From positions 3,596,001 through 3,660,000 of the forward strand of contig OY782882.1 in NCBI GenBank assembly GCA_963678485.1: DNA of 64,000 nt. The letters are read 5' to 3'. The first letter of the stretch is position 1. Every line of letters starts with the position of its first letter. The position numbers and the translations under genes are program-made. Of the stretch, positions 17,741 through 25,602 are shown in pieces. The stretch comes from CALGYY01 sp963678485 (GTDB lineage: Bacteria > Bacteroidota > Bacteroidia > Bacteroidales > CAIWKO01). A model generated the notes under the pieces. The model did not search any database. It saw only the letters and a program-made list of their open reading frames with translations, and was not told where the DNA came from.

Positions 17741-18862
17741 TTGCTGAAACTCAGAAATCTCAAACCCGGCGTTCCTAAACGAGTGCTTCTATTCGTTGCT
17801 GCTGTCCTGTGGACCTTTGCGGGACTTATGCTATGGTATCGCGGACATTTGATGACCAAAGACGCACACTTCCCTTTGTTGTGGACATGGGGCTTGGGTT
17901 TGTGTATGGGAGTGCTGTTCTGGTTGCTGCTGTTTGCACGGATTTCACGCAAACATTCAATGCGAATCTTTCGGCTGAGCGCCAGCAAACCCTGCATATT
18001 TGCGTTCTTTTCGGTTAAATCATACATCATGATGCTGATCATGATTAGCGCTGGTATCTTCATGCGTAAGAGCGGAGCCGTGGATTTGCTGCTGATTGGT
18101 ATTTTCTATATCATCATGGGCACTCCTTTGTTCCTGTCATCACTCAGGTTTTGGTACTTCGGCTTCACCTATAAGAAATTTGTGGGGGACTTCGAACAAG
18201 CCTCCACTAGTGAAACAGCAAAAACACCACGCTGGCAAAAGCGTTTGAGAAACTTTTTATCGGTGAGTCTGGTACTGTTGGTAATTATGGTTGCGGTCAC
18301 CAATTATTGGATTGTCCATCTCTCTGCACCATTCATCTATTCGGATATCAATGAGGTTCCCGCTAATAAAGTAGCATTGGTCCCCGGAACCAGCAGCAAT
18401 GGAAATACGAATATGTTTTTCCGCAATCGACTGGAAGCCGTGGCTCAACTGTATTTTGCCCATAAGATTTCCGACATCATCGTCAGTGGTGATAACGGTT
18501 CTATTTATTACAACGAACCTAAAGAAATGAAGAAATCACTGGTGTTTCTGGGTGTGCCCGATTCATGCATTTATCTGGACTATGCCGGATTCCGGACTTT
18601 CGACAGCGTGATACGCGCATGGAAGATCTTTGGTCAAAAGAAATTTATCTTTGTTTCACAGCGCTTTCAGAACGAACGCGCGGTCTTTATTGGTCGCAAA
18701 TATGGTATCGAGATCACGGCATACAATGCAAAGGATGTCACTAAATACAGCGGTTTTAAGACGAATGTCAGAGAGGTCTTTGCCCGTGTCAAAGTTTTTC
18801 TTGACATTTATGTCTTGAATAAACAACCACGATTTTTAGGCGATCCGGTTACTATTGAGTGA
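17741..18862 (+). CDS. SanA-like DUF218 protein with extra N-terminal membrane domain
   Basis: 373 residues from a TTG start; no suitable ATG lies upstream of the first helix. Residues about 170-373 match SanA (E. coli vancomycin-exclusion protein, DUF218): one membrane helix, then VSGDN, YNEP, DYAGFRTFDSV and SQRFQNERA, all SanA hallmarks. The first 145 residues are an additional module with four predicted helices (about 14-34, 46-66, 92-108, 114-135) that ordinary SanA (about 240 residues) lacks. SanA affects the envelope barrier; its biochemistry is unresolved. The fusion suggests an envelope role with an unknown membrane partner domain. Confidence 0.85.
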   Translation: MLKLRNLKPGVPKRVLLFVAAVLWTFAGLMLWYRGHLMTKDAHFPLLWTWGLGLCMGVLFWLLLFARISRKHSMRIFRLSASKPCIFAFFSVKSYIMMLIMISAGIFMRKSGAVDLLLIGIFYIIMGTPLFLSSLRFWYFGFTYKKFVGDFEQASTSETAKTPRWQKRLRNFLSVSLVLLVIMVAVTNYWIVHLSAPFIYSDINEVPANKVALVPGTSSNGNTNMFFRNRLEAVAQLYFAHKISDIIVSGDNGSIYYNEPKEMKKSLVFLGVPDSCIYLDYAGFRTFDSVIRAWKIFGQKKFIFVSQRFQNERAVFIGRKYGIEITAYNAKDVTKYSGFKTNVREVFARVKVFLDIYVLNKQPRFLGDPVTIE

Positions 18863-18899
18863 TCATAAGGTATTAATAGATTCTATATATTCGTAGCAT

Positions 18900-19598
18900 A
18901 TGTCACGCCTTTATAAATTTCCGATATTTCTGTGTGTGCTTGCTGTAATCTGCATTAAGCCTGCGTTTGCGCAAAGTACCGAAGAATCAGAATCGCACAG
19001 TGCCTTGAAGAATATCGCTATGGCGCGCGAACTGGCGTTGAAGGGCTACGAAGCACAGGAGCCGGTGTATCTGGTTTCTGCAGCACTGTTGTTGGCAGAG
19101 TATCCGGTAAAAGGTCCTCTAATGCCCGATAGTATCATTGTTGAGCAAGGGGTGGTGTTGGGTACACAGTCCCCGGTGCGACAACTACCCACGGATCCGC
19201 AGCAATTGCTCACCGATGCGCGTAATATGGCTTCCGCCGATGCCGGTACTTTAGCAATGATTGATCGTGCAAGCGAGAAAGTACGGGCCATGCAGGGCAA
19301 CGATCGGGGACGGAAATTCAGTCCGCTTATTCAGGAATTTGTGCTTAACGCAACGGGGAACATCAAGTTATGGGCGACGTTCAACGCACACGAAGTGGCA
19401 GAAGTTTATGTCACCGGTAGTGGCGCCACTACCCTCGATCTGTATCTTTACGATGCGCAGGGACGGCTGATAGCAAGCGACACAAAGAATATCGACGATT
19501 GTTATGTGTCGTTTACGCCCTCAGAAATGCTACAGTTTCGTATCGAAATTAAAAATAACGGAGCGGCCGACAATCGCTGCCTGCTGATGACCAACTAA
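18900..19598 (+). CDS. Secreted protein with PPC-like C-terminal domain, partner of the CHAT peptidase
   Basis: 232 residues. A signal peptide (about 1-25, ending AFAQ) is followed by a helical region (about 30-140) and a C-terminal beta-domain (about 155-232). The motif LDLYLYDAQGRLIASDTKN resembles bacterial pre-peptidase C-terminal (PPC) domains. Its stop is directly followed by the ATG of the CHAT peptidase with no spacer, so the two are translationally coupled. It is not a peptidase by any motif I can see. It could be a substrate, adaptor or regulator of the CHAT protein (inference). Confidence 0.65.
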   Translation: MSRLYKFPIFLCVLAVICIKPAFAQSTEESESHSALKNIAMARELALKGYEAQEPVYLVSAALLLAEYPVKGPLMPDSIIVEQGVVLGTQSPVRQLPTDPQQLLTDARNMASADAGTLAMIDRASEKVRAMQGNDRGRKFSPLIQEFVLNATGNIKLWATFNAHEVAEVYVTGSGATTLDLYLYDAQGRLIASDTKNIDDCYVSFTPSEMLQFRIEIKNNGAADNRCLLMTN

Positions 19599-21611
19599 AT
19601 GCCAAGCCCTGCAACTGTACGAAGCATGTTGAGCCTTGTTCATATAAAACACCTAATCGTTTTTATATCGCTTTCGCTGATAATATTGGCGCCCTCTCTT
19701 GCTGAGACCCCTTCTAATACTGGCTTGCAGTCTCCCCTCAGTGCTAATGATTATTTGGCATTTGCCGATTCCCTTGCCCTGCAGGCAAAAGCGCAACACG
19801 CCAAAGGTCACGATTTGCAGGCTTTTCGTACCTATCTCCAGGCCATTCGGACCTTGGAGCGTTGTGGACAATCGGATCGGACACTGCTGCTGCGTAGCTT
19901 TTCACTGCAGTCGGCCACGCTGGCGCTTACAGACGGTTTGCTGGAACAGTACGGAAATTCCGCGTCACGACTGCTTATGCTGAGGTTTCTTTTACCCTTA
20001 TACGACAAGACGATTAATACTGCTTATGCGCTGTATCAGGTCACAGCAAAGGATACTACTTATCTCGATGAAGCTTTTTTACTCAGCGAAAAATGCCGGA
20101 ACATCATGCTTACAGAGGCAATACGCAGCGCCGATCTCAAGCAATTCCGGTCGGTGCCGGATGCAATTATTCAGAAACAACGGCATCTTAATGCATCGAT
20201 TTTTATTTATCGCAATTTACTTGATGCAGTGAATGATGCCAGTCAGCACGATACGATGAAAGCTGCAATCTATGCGGATTCGTTACAATTTTTTCAGCAG
20301 CAGTCCGACTCTCTCAATTACTATTTTTCGAAACGCTATCCTGCTTATTACCAGTTGGTGCACCGCACTAGCTTTATTGGTGCTGATGCGATATGCAAGC
20401 AGTTAAGGGGAAGCAAAAAGGCCTTATTGAAATATTATTGCAGCGACCATATCATTTATGTATTCATCTGTACAGCCAGCACTCGTGTAATGCTTGATAT
20501 TCCTAAGGACTCACTGATACCTCCCACGATGGCCGCTTTACAGGAGAGCATGTTTCGCGGACGTTCCGGCGATTTTTCCAGAGCAGCATTTGGATTATAC
20601 TCCATGCTACTGAAACCTGCTGAGGCTCATTTGAAAGGATGTGACCATATCAGAGTAGTCACAGATTCGTATCTGGCCAACTTACCATTCGAATGTTTGC
20701 TGGCTTCTGAACCCCGCCAGGGACAAGCCTTTAAGGAATTTGATTATCTCATTCGACATTATTGTTTTTCGTATGCTCCCAGTGCAACGCTCGCTTTTGA
20801 GCCAGCAGTGGTGCGTAGCGTGCTATCTGACAAACGCATGATTGGTTTTGCCCCAGTCTTTTCGCAACAGATGAAAGATGCATACAGCGCGACTGCTGGA
20901 TCTCGCCGCGATTCCTTATGGCTCAGTCTCCCTGAACAGCGCTGGTCGCTGAGGTTTGCAGAGAATATGGGTGAGATAATCGATGGTCAATGGTTTACCG
21001 ATACTTCGGCAACGGCGGCGCGTTTTCGGGCAATGGCAGGCGATTACAGCATCATCCATATTGCCTCGCATACGCTGGCCGATGTACAGGATCCGATGGA
21101 TGCACGTATAGTATTCGCACAGGACAATCATGATACTGCTACGACTAATGCTTATATCAAGGCCTCTGACCTCTATGCACTTGATTTGAACGCCTCATTG
21201 GCGGTATTGGGGAGTTGTGCTACAGGACAAGGAAAATCGAGCAAAGGGGAGGGGATGATCTCTCTGGCGTATGCTTTTAATTATGCAGGTTGCCGTTCAT
21301 TGGTTTATTCGTTATGGGATGTGGATGAAAAGGAGACCGCCTCATTGATGCTAAATTTTTACAAGGGAATAAACGAAGGTTTGGATAAAGATGATGCGCT
21401 GCATCAGGCTAAATTAGCTATGCTTGATGAAGCAACCGATATCACTGCTAATCCTTACTATTGGTCTGGCTTCGTCATAAGTGGCGATACTGCGCCTATT
21501 GTAGGTTTAAATACAACTTCTAATAAATTCTTATGGTTAGGCGTTTCTTGTAGCGTATTGGTTTGCATGATGCTATTGCTTTATTGGAGAAAAAGAAGGT
21601 CGTTGAAATAA
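19599..21611 (+). CDS. Membrane-anchored CHAT-domain (caspase-like) peptidase
   Basis: 670 residues. A hydrophobic N-terminal segment (about 18-35) looks like a signal sequence or anchor. A helical region follows (about 50-260, TPR-like). The CHAT domain (about 340-630) has the caspase-type dyad: H491 in IIHIASHT and C540 in VLGSCATGQG, plus the conserved GEGMISLAYAFNYAGCRSLVYSLWDV. A C-terminal membrane helix (about 645-662) with a basic tail (YWRKRRSLK) follows. The peptidase should face the periplasm if the N-terminal segment is a signal peptide. CHAT proteases elsewhere cleave specific proteins (gasdermin activation, Craspase); the substrate here is unknown. The coupled upstream secreted gene is the first candidate. 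Confidence 0.88.
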   Translation: MPSPATVRSMLSLVHIKHLIVFISLSLIILAPSLAETPSNTGLQSPLSANDYLAFADSLALQAKAQHAKGHDLQAFRTYLQAIRTLERCGQSDRTLLLRSFSLQSATLALTDGLLEQYGNSASRLLMLRFLLPLYDKTINTAYALYQVTAKDTTYLDEAFLLSEKCRNIMLTEAIRSADLKQFRSVPDAIIQKQRHLNASIFIYRNLLDAVNDASQHDTMKAAIYADSLQFFQQQSDSLNYYFSKRYPAYYQLVHRTSFIGADAICKQLRGSKKALLKYYCSDHIIYVFICTASTRVMLDIPKDSLIPPTMAALQESMFRGRSGDFSRAAFGLYSMLLKPAEAHLKGCDHIRVVTDSYLANLPFECLLASEPRQGQAFKEFDYLIRHYCFSYAPSATLAFEPAVVRSVLSDKRMIGFAPVFSQQMKDAYSATAGSRRDSLWLSLPEQRWSLRFAENMGEIIDGQWFTDTSATAARFRAMAGDYSIIHIASHTLADVQDPMDARIVFAQDNHDTATTNAYIKASDLYALDLNASLAVLGSCATGQGKSSKGEGMISLAYAFNYAGCRSLVYSLWDVDEKETASLMLNFYKGINEGLDKDDALHQAKLAMLDEATDITANPYYWSGFVISGDTAPIVGLNTTSNKFLWLGVSCSVLVCMMLLLYWRKRRSLK

Positions 21612-21667
21612 TTAATTATATTTTTTGTATCTTTACTGCCATAAAACTGAAGAAAAAAATTACTGCC

Positions 21668-21769
21668 ATGAGTAAAGAAAAATCCGCCAAAAAAGAAGAA
21701 AAGAAAAAGCCCACTAAAACCTTGAAGGAAAAAAGGGATGCTAAAAAAGCAAAGAAAAGTGGTGCGTAA
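21668..21769 (+). CDS. 33-residue lysine-rich small protein
   Basis: The ATG at 21668 opens a 33-residue ORF rich in Lys and Glu/Ala (it starts MSKEKSAKKEEKKK). A strong terminator follows directly, and a box TATCTTTA at 21629-21636 could serve as promoter. Start, composition and terminator together suggest a real gene. The protein would be highly basic and largely disordered, perhaps binding nucleic acid (speculative). Confidence 0.6.
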   Translation: MSKEKSAKKEEKKKPTKTLKEKRDAKKAKKSGA

Positions 21770-21774
21770 TTATT

Positions 21775-21800
21775 AAAGGCTGTCATTTGGCAGCCTTTTT
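21775..21800 (+). terminator. Rho-independent terminator
   Basis: AAAGGCTG (21775-21782) pairs perfectly with CAGCCTTT (21791-21798) around an 8-base loop, ending in five T. It closes the small lysine-rich gene and possibly the whole CHAT run. Confidence 0.85.
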
Positions 21801-21863
21801 CGATGTTGGCAAAGCGCGACGCACTAGGATAACAGCAAACCCACAACCATAAAACCACAACCA

Positions 21864-22235
21864 ATGAAGACCATTCTGTCCTTCCTAAGTATTGTTTTAT
21901 TTATATCAATCTCTGCACAGGCGCAACAAAGCAACCCTTCATCTGCAACTGCAGATACCTCTACACATGTGACCTTCACGACAAACTTTGTAGAATCTAC
22001 CATGGCCACCAAAGATGGTTATTATATCAATGGATATGTAGTCAGCATTAGTCCTGAGCAAGCGGCCGTTCTGAACGGCAAGAAAATCAGGGTGTCTGGA
22101 ACAGTTAGCATTGTAAAGGGCTTGGACAATCAACCCAAAGAATACGATGCCAACGGCAATGAAATTTATGCTCAGGGCCGACTTGCCGATACCAAACACA
22201 TCACTTCACCAGTGATTGTGGTCCTTGATAATTAG
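21864..22235 (+). CDS. Small exported hypothetical protein
   Basis: 123 residues. A clear signal peptide (1-20, ending AQAQ) precedes about 100 residues of predicted beta structure, including KDGYYINGYVVSISPEQAAVLNGKKIRVSG. The GKKIRVSGTVSIVKG stretch resembles an OB-fold strand pair, but I do not recognise the family. It stands alone between a terminator and a repeat region. Confidence 0.6.
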   Translation: MKTILSFLSIVLFISISAQAQQSNPSSATADTSTHVTFTTNFVESTMATKDGYYINGYVVSISPEQAAVLNGKKIRVSGTVSIVKGLDNQPKEYDANGNEIYAQGRLADTKHITSPVIVVLDN

Positions 22236-22259
22236 CAAATACTTTTTTTAATTTGCTAA

Positions 22260-22705
22260 TACGGGTGTTAATGTGATAATGTGCGAATGTGGTAATGTGA
22301 TAATGGGGAGGCAGAGCTCGACTTGCAGTTAGGTGTGTTAATTGAGTTTTTTGATGGGTGAGGGCTTTTGCAAGCCCATAACCCCATAACCCCATAACCC
22401 CATAACCCCATAACCCCATAACCCCATAACCCCACAACCCCACAACCCAATAACCCAATAACCCCATAACCCCATAACCCCATAACCCTTTTAACCTTAT
22501 ACCAGGGGATTCCGGATTAAATCCGGAATGACGTCCTCATTAAAAGAGGTGGTTAACATGAAAGCCGGAATGATATTAACTAAGCGAGATTCATAATGCA
22601 TGTTGTGCCGAAGAACAAATTAACCAATTGACGCCGCAAGCCCATAACCCCATAACCCTTTTAACCTTATACCAGGGGATTCCGGATTAAATCCGGAATG
22701 ACGCG
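22260..22705 (-). repeat. Composite dispersed repeat, reverse orientation
   Basis: This occupies most of the 707-base gap upstream of the DUF4919 gene. It carries AATGTGATAATGGGGAGGC, a G-rich tandem array on the minus strand (22375-22488), the 21-bp palindrome at 22509-22529 and again at 22679-22699, and a block (about 22530-22640) with GAGGTGGTTAACATGAAAGC that recurs almost unchanged at about 23793-23900. The order is the reverse complement of the copies at 6.7 and 10.3 kb. Confidence 0.75.
22375..22488 (-). repeat. (CCCCATAA)n tandem array
   Basis: About 14 units of the 8-mer CCCCATAA with a few variants (CCCCACAA, CCCAATAA). The minus strand reads TTATGGGG repeatedly, with at least four consecutive G4 runs, so it could fold into a G-quadruplex. 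Open frames through it encode MGLWGYGV-type repeats and are not genes. Confidence 0.85.
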
Positions 22706-22805
22706 ATCAAAGTGTGTTTTCCAAAATTTGCTGTGCGGTAAAACTAATTGACACCAAACCCCAATTATCCAGCTACCATCCCTCTTTATATTTCACATCA
22801 TTTAC

Positions 22806-22836
22806 TTTGTATATTAATTATAGATTTGTATATTTG
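22806..22836 (+). promoter_or_regulatory. Consensus Bacteroidota promoter of the DUF4919 gene
   Basis: TTTG at 22806-22809 and TATATTTG at 22829-22836 are exactly 19 bases apart, a full match to the Bacteroidota promoter. A second TAGATTTG overlaps just upstream (22821-22828). The leader to the ATG at 22943 would be about 100 bases. Confidence 0.6.
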
Positions 22837-22942
22837 TATAAATTGAATGTGAAAAGGTTTACTAATTTCCGACCATTAATTGCGCAGCAGCATGCATAAT
22901 GATGCTACATTATTAAGATTGTTCGGGTAAAAGAATGCTTAT

Positions 22943-23602
22943 ATGAAAAGGACGATATTGCTTAGCTTGTTCCTGGGTATTGTGCTAACTTATTTTTCTT
23001 ATGGTCAGACAAAAGAGCTTGACCTAAAGGAAATTCAACGTTTTGCTACATCAACAGACTACGACGATTTGCTTGAAAGGTATATCGACAATGATGTTAC
23101 CTTGACTATTGACGATTATCGAAATCTCTACTACGGACAGGCTTATCAGTCTGATTTTTCAGCGTACAAAAATTCTGATAAGGAAACGAAATTATGGAAT
23201 TACCTGCAGAATAAAACCTCACCAGTCAATTATGATACAGTGCTAAATTACGCAGCAGAAATTTTAGAGGAGTCTCCATTTAACATTCTGGTTTTGACCA
23301 TAACAATGGATGCCTACAAAAAGCTGGGAGATGAAGAGAAATCACATATATATAGTGTGAAATTCCAAAGGATATTACTAACAATCGCATCTTCCGGCGA
23401 TGGATTGAAAGCAAAGTCGGCCATGGTTGTGACCTGCATTCATGATGAATATGCTATGTTGGGTATGCTTGGTCTAGAATCAAAAATGCAGGAATTAGTC
23501 AATATCGGCGGTAAGTATTATGATGTTCTAACGGTGAAAAAAAACCAACAAAAAATTAAGAAAGTATACTTCGATATAAATCTGTTTTACGGAAAAATGT
23601 AA
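22943..23602 (+). CDS. DUF4919-like exported protein
   Basis: 219 residues. A signal peptide (1-21, ending SYGQ) is followed by a domain resembling DUF4919: TDYDDLLERYIDNDVTLTIDDYRNLYYGQAY-type sequence at about 37-67, then a helical middle with ILVLTITMDAYKKLGDEEKS, and a C-terminal KKVYFDINLFYGKM. The family is found in Bacteroidota and has no known function. The gene stands alone, framed by two copies of the composite repeat. Confidence 0.7.
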   Translation: MKRTILLSLFLGIVLTYFSYGQTKELDLKEIQRFATSTDYDDLLERYIDNDVTLTIDDYRNLYYGQAYQSDFSAYKNSDKETKLWNYLQNKTSPVNYDTVLNYAAEILEESPFNILVLTITMDAYKKLGDEEKSHIYSVKFQRILLTIASSGDGLKAKSAMVVTCIHDEYAMLGMLGLESKMQELVNIGGKYYDVLTVKKNQQKIKKVYFDINLFYGKM

Positions 23603-23605
23603 TTA

Positions 23606-23925
23606 ATATGCTAATGCGGTAATGTGCTAATGTGATAATGTGATAATGGGGAGGCAGAGCACGACCTGAAGATAGGTGTGTTAATTGAATTCTTTAATGG
23701 GTGAGGCACTCAGCAAGCCCACAACCCCATAACCCCACAACCCCATAACCCTTTTAACCCTATACCAGGGGATTCCGGATTAAATCCGGAATGACGTCCT
23801 CATTAAAAGAGGTGGTTAACATGAAAGCCGGAATGATATTAACTAAGCGAGATTCATAAAGCATGTTGTGCCGTAGAACAAATTAACCAATTGACGCCGC
23901 AAGCCCATAACCCCATAACCCATCA
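23606..23925 (-). repeat. Composite dispersed repeat, reverse orientation
   Basis: This fills the 326-base gap between the DUF4919 gene and the convergent minus-strand gene. It contains AATGTGATAATGGGGAGGC, CCCCATAACCCC tracts (about 23718-23755 and 23903-23920), the palindrome at 23772-23792 and the block starting GACGTCCTCATTAAAAGAGG. It is nearly the same as 22290-22655, so the DUF4919 gene is bracketed by direct repeats. Confidence 0.75.
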
Positions 23926-23928
23926 CAC

Positions 23929-24654
23929 CTAGAGTCTCCCCAACAGCTCCTTAGCTTTCGCCTGCAGTGGGCTGGCTTCGCTGGAGGCTACTACGGAAAG
24001 GCTTGCGCGGGCGGCGGTTAGATTGTCTTCTCTGATGTAGGTTAACCCTTCGTTGTAACGGGCTTGCAAATAGTATTGGGAACTTTGAGCAGCAACTTTA
24101 GCAAAGGATTCTAACGCTTCCTTGTTTTTGTTGGTGTCGAAATAACACAGACCAGCGTAGTAGTTCAGTGTATCGTTGTTGGGATTACCAACAAGCAGTT
24201 GCTTAATCTTTAATAAAGAAGCTTCGTATTGTCCGTCTTTGTATTCAATCATGGCCTGATCCAACAAGGGATTCGTTGATGCGCCCATGGTGACAGGTAA
24301 ACCGGGATCACTCACCACATATTCTTTTACCAGACGGGAAGGGTAGGTGGTGCTGCGAAAAATGAGATACCCGGGAACCACAATCACAAGGATGATAGCT
24401 GCAGCCGCCGCAACTCTGCGCATCGACGACCAACCACCACCACCGTAGAGACTGCGAACCTTGGGATCTTTAATGAAGGTCTTCAAGCGCTCACGCTCGT
24501 AGGCATTCACACCGTTCACAATGTGTATGTATTCATCGAACTCAGCCTTGAACTCGGGATCTGCTGTCAGACGGGCTTCAAATTCCTTCTGCTCGCCTTC
24601 TGTCATCAGTCCTCTGCTGTACGCGTCAAAAATATGTAAGGTATCTTGTTCCAT
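23929..24654 (-). CDS. Membrane protein with TPR tail, putative anti-sigma partner
   Basis: 241 residues. An N-terminal cytosolic helical part (1-75; FDAYSRGLMTEGEQKEFEARL resembles the start of anti-sigma factors) precedes one membrane helix (about 82-100) and a periplasmic TPR-like region (about 125-235; LNYYAGLCYFDTNKNKEAL, ARYNEGLTYI). It starts 13 bases after the ECF sigma gene. The position and single-helix layout suggest an anti-sigma or sigma-associated protein, but it has no zinc-binding HxxxCxxC motif. Confidence 0.65.
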   Translation of the reverse strand: MEQDTLHIFDAYSRGLMTEGEQKEFEARLTADPEFKAEFDEYIHIVNGVNAYERERLKTFIKDPKVRSLYGGGGWSSMRRVAAAAAIILVIVVPGYLIFRSTTYPSRLVKEYVVSDPGLPVTMGASTNPLLDQAMIEYKDGQYEASLLKIKQLLVGNPNNDTLNYYAGLCYFDTNKNKEALESFAKVAAQSSQYYLQARYNEGLTYIREDNLTAARASLSVVASSEASPLQAKAKELLGRL

Positions 24655-24667
24655 GTGTTAGTTTTTT

Positions 24668-25243
24668 TCAGTCAAAGAAATCCGATTTGTCATAACGATC
24701 AAAAGCCAGATTTTGCAGTCTTCTCAAACATTTCAACTTTTTATTCTTTGCTACATCCTCATTCTTAAAATCCATTTCGTGTGCAATGTCTTCCATCGAT
24801 AAACTGTGAAAATAAAACAAGGTCAGTACTTTCTGGCATTTCTCATCAATCAGCTCCATTAACTCCTGTACTTTACTTGTAATCTCCTGGTTTTTATTCG
24901 TTTCAAAAATATTATTATAACTCTTGTCCTGCTGATACGAGATGACCTTCAGGTGCGTCTCCGAAATCTTCTGTCTGTTCAGTATGTTTAAAATCTTGTT
25001 CTTGCCAATCTCAAACAGATATGATTTCAATGAAGCTTTGTCACTTTTGGTATATCTTCCTGAAAGAACGTTGTTGTATACATCAATTACCGCATCCGAA
25101 AATACATCTTCCGAAATTTCCGTGTCAACACTGTATTTAAAAGATGCCCATTTTATAAAATCCTTTCTGTAGGTCTGATAAACATATTGCAAGGCATTCA
25201 TGTCGTGATTCTTAAAATCACTGATGATCTTCTCGTCGTGCAT
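24668..25243 (-). CDS. ECF-type RNA polymerase sigma factor
   Basis: 191 residues with sigma-70 region 2 (about 8-75, YRKDFIKWASFKY and FSDAVIDVYNNVL) and region 4 (about 125-180, CQKVLTLFYFHSLSMEDIAHEM with a helix-turn-helix). There is no region 3, typical of ECF factors. It should direct transcription of an unknown regulon together with the membrane protein downstream. A TAAATTTG box on the minus strand at 25356-25363, about 110 bases upstream, may be its promoter. A hairpin (AACCCGG/CCGGGTT, 25264-25296) lies in the leader. Confidence 0.88.
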   Translation of the reverse strand: MHDEKIISDFKNHDMNALQYVYQTYRKDFIKWASFKYSVDTEISEDVFSDAVIDVYNNVLSGRYTKSDKASLKSYLFEIGKNKILNILNRQKISETHLKVISYQQDKSYNNIFETNKNQEITSKVQELMELIDEKCQKVLTLFYFHSLSMEDIAHEMDFKNEDVAKNKKLKCLRRLQNLAFDRYDKSDFFD

Positions 25244-25414
25244 TTTCTGTAGGTTTATAATTCAACCCGGTAAAAAGTATCCGCTGTTGCCGGGTTTTTT
25301 CTTCAACAATCGGATTTTTCGAACATTTTCCGGCCATTATCAGAGGAAACGAGTCCAAATTTAAATGGCAGTCAGTATTCGTTGACACTGCAAAGCTACG
25401 AATATCAATTTAAT

Positions 25415-25592
25415 ATTTATTCGTGAGCCTTGGTTTTTAAAAGCCGAAGGCGAATTAAAAGCCTTAGGCGAACAATCCCGCCAAGGGCGGAGGGTATAAT
25501 ACTCTGCCATTTTAGGGCGGAATGTTGAACCCGAGGCCCCGCAGAGCGGGATTTCGTGAACTCAACTTGCTTCGGGGTTCATACCCGTGATT
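25415..25592. repeat. 178-bp dispersed repeat, copy 2
   Basis: Same orientation and same length as 16900-17077, diverged at roughly 22 positions by eye. It sits in the 359-base gap between the sigma gene start and the 3' end of the M4 peptidase gene, ending 10 bases from that stop codon. The rest of this gap holds the sigma leader and its candidate promoter. Confidence 0.7.
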
Positions 25593-25602
25593 AACAAGAA
25601 GA

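Noticed and set aside
17299..18063. 254-residue minus-strand ORF across the TonB-C and SanA-like genes
   Set aside because: It covers two well-supported plus-strand genes and encodes no recognisable motif.
22201..22483. Minus-strand ORFs of 71-88 residues with MGLWGYGV repeats
   Set aside because: They are translations of the CCCCATAA tandem array in two frames and have no other gene-like property.
22375..22488. Possible CRISPR array
   Set aside because: The units are 8 bases with no unique spacers; it is a simple tandem repeat, and no cas genes are near.
25264..25300. Hairpin AACCCGG/CCGGGTT with a T-run on the plus strand, as a terminator
   Set aside because: No plus-strand gene ends before it; it lies in the leader of the minus-strand sigma gene and may be regulatory or chance.
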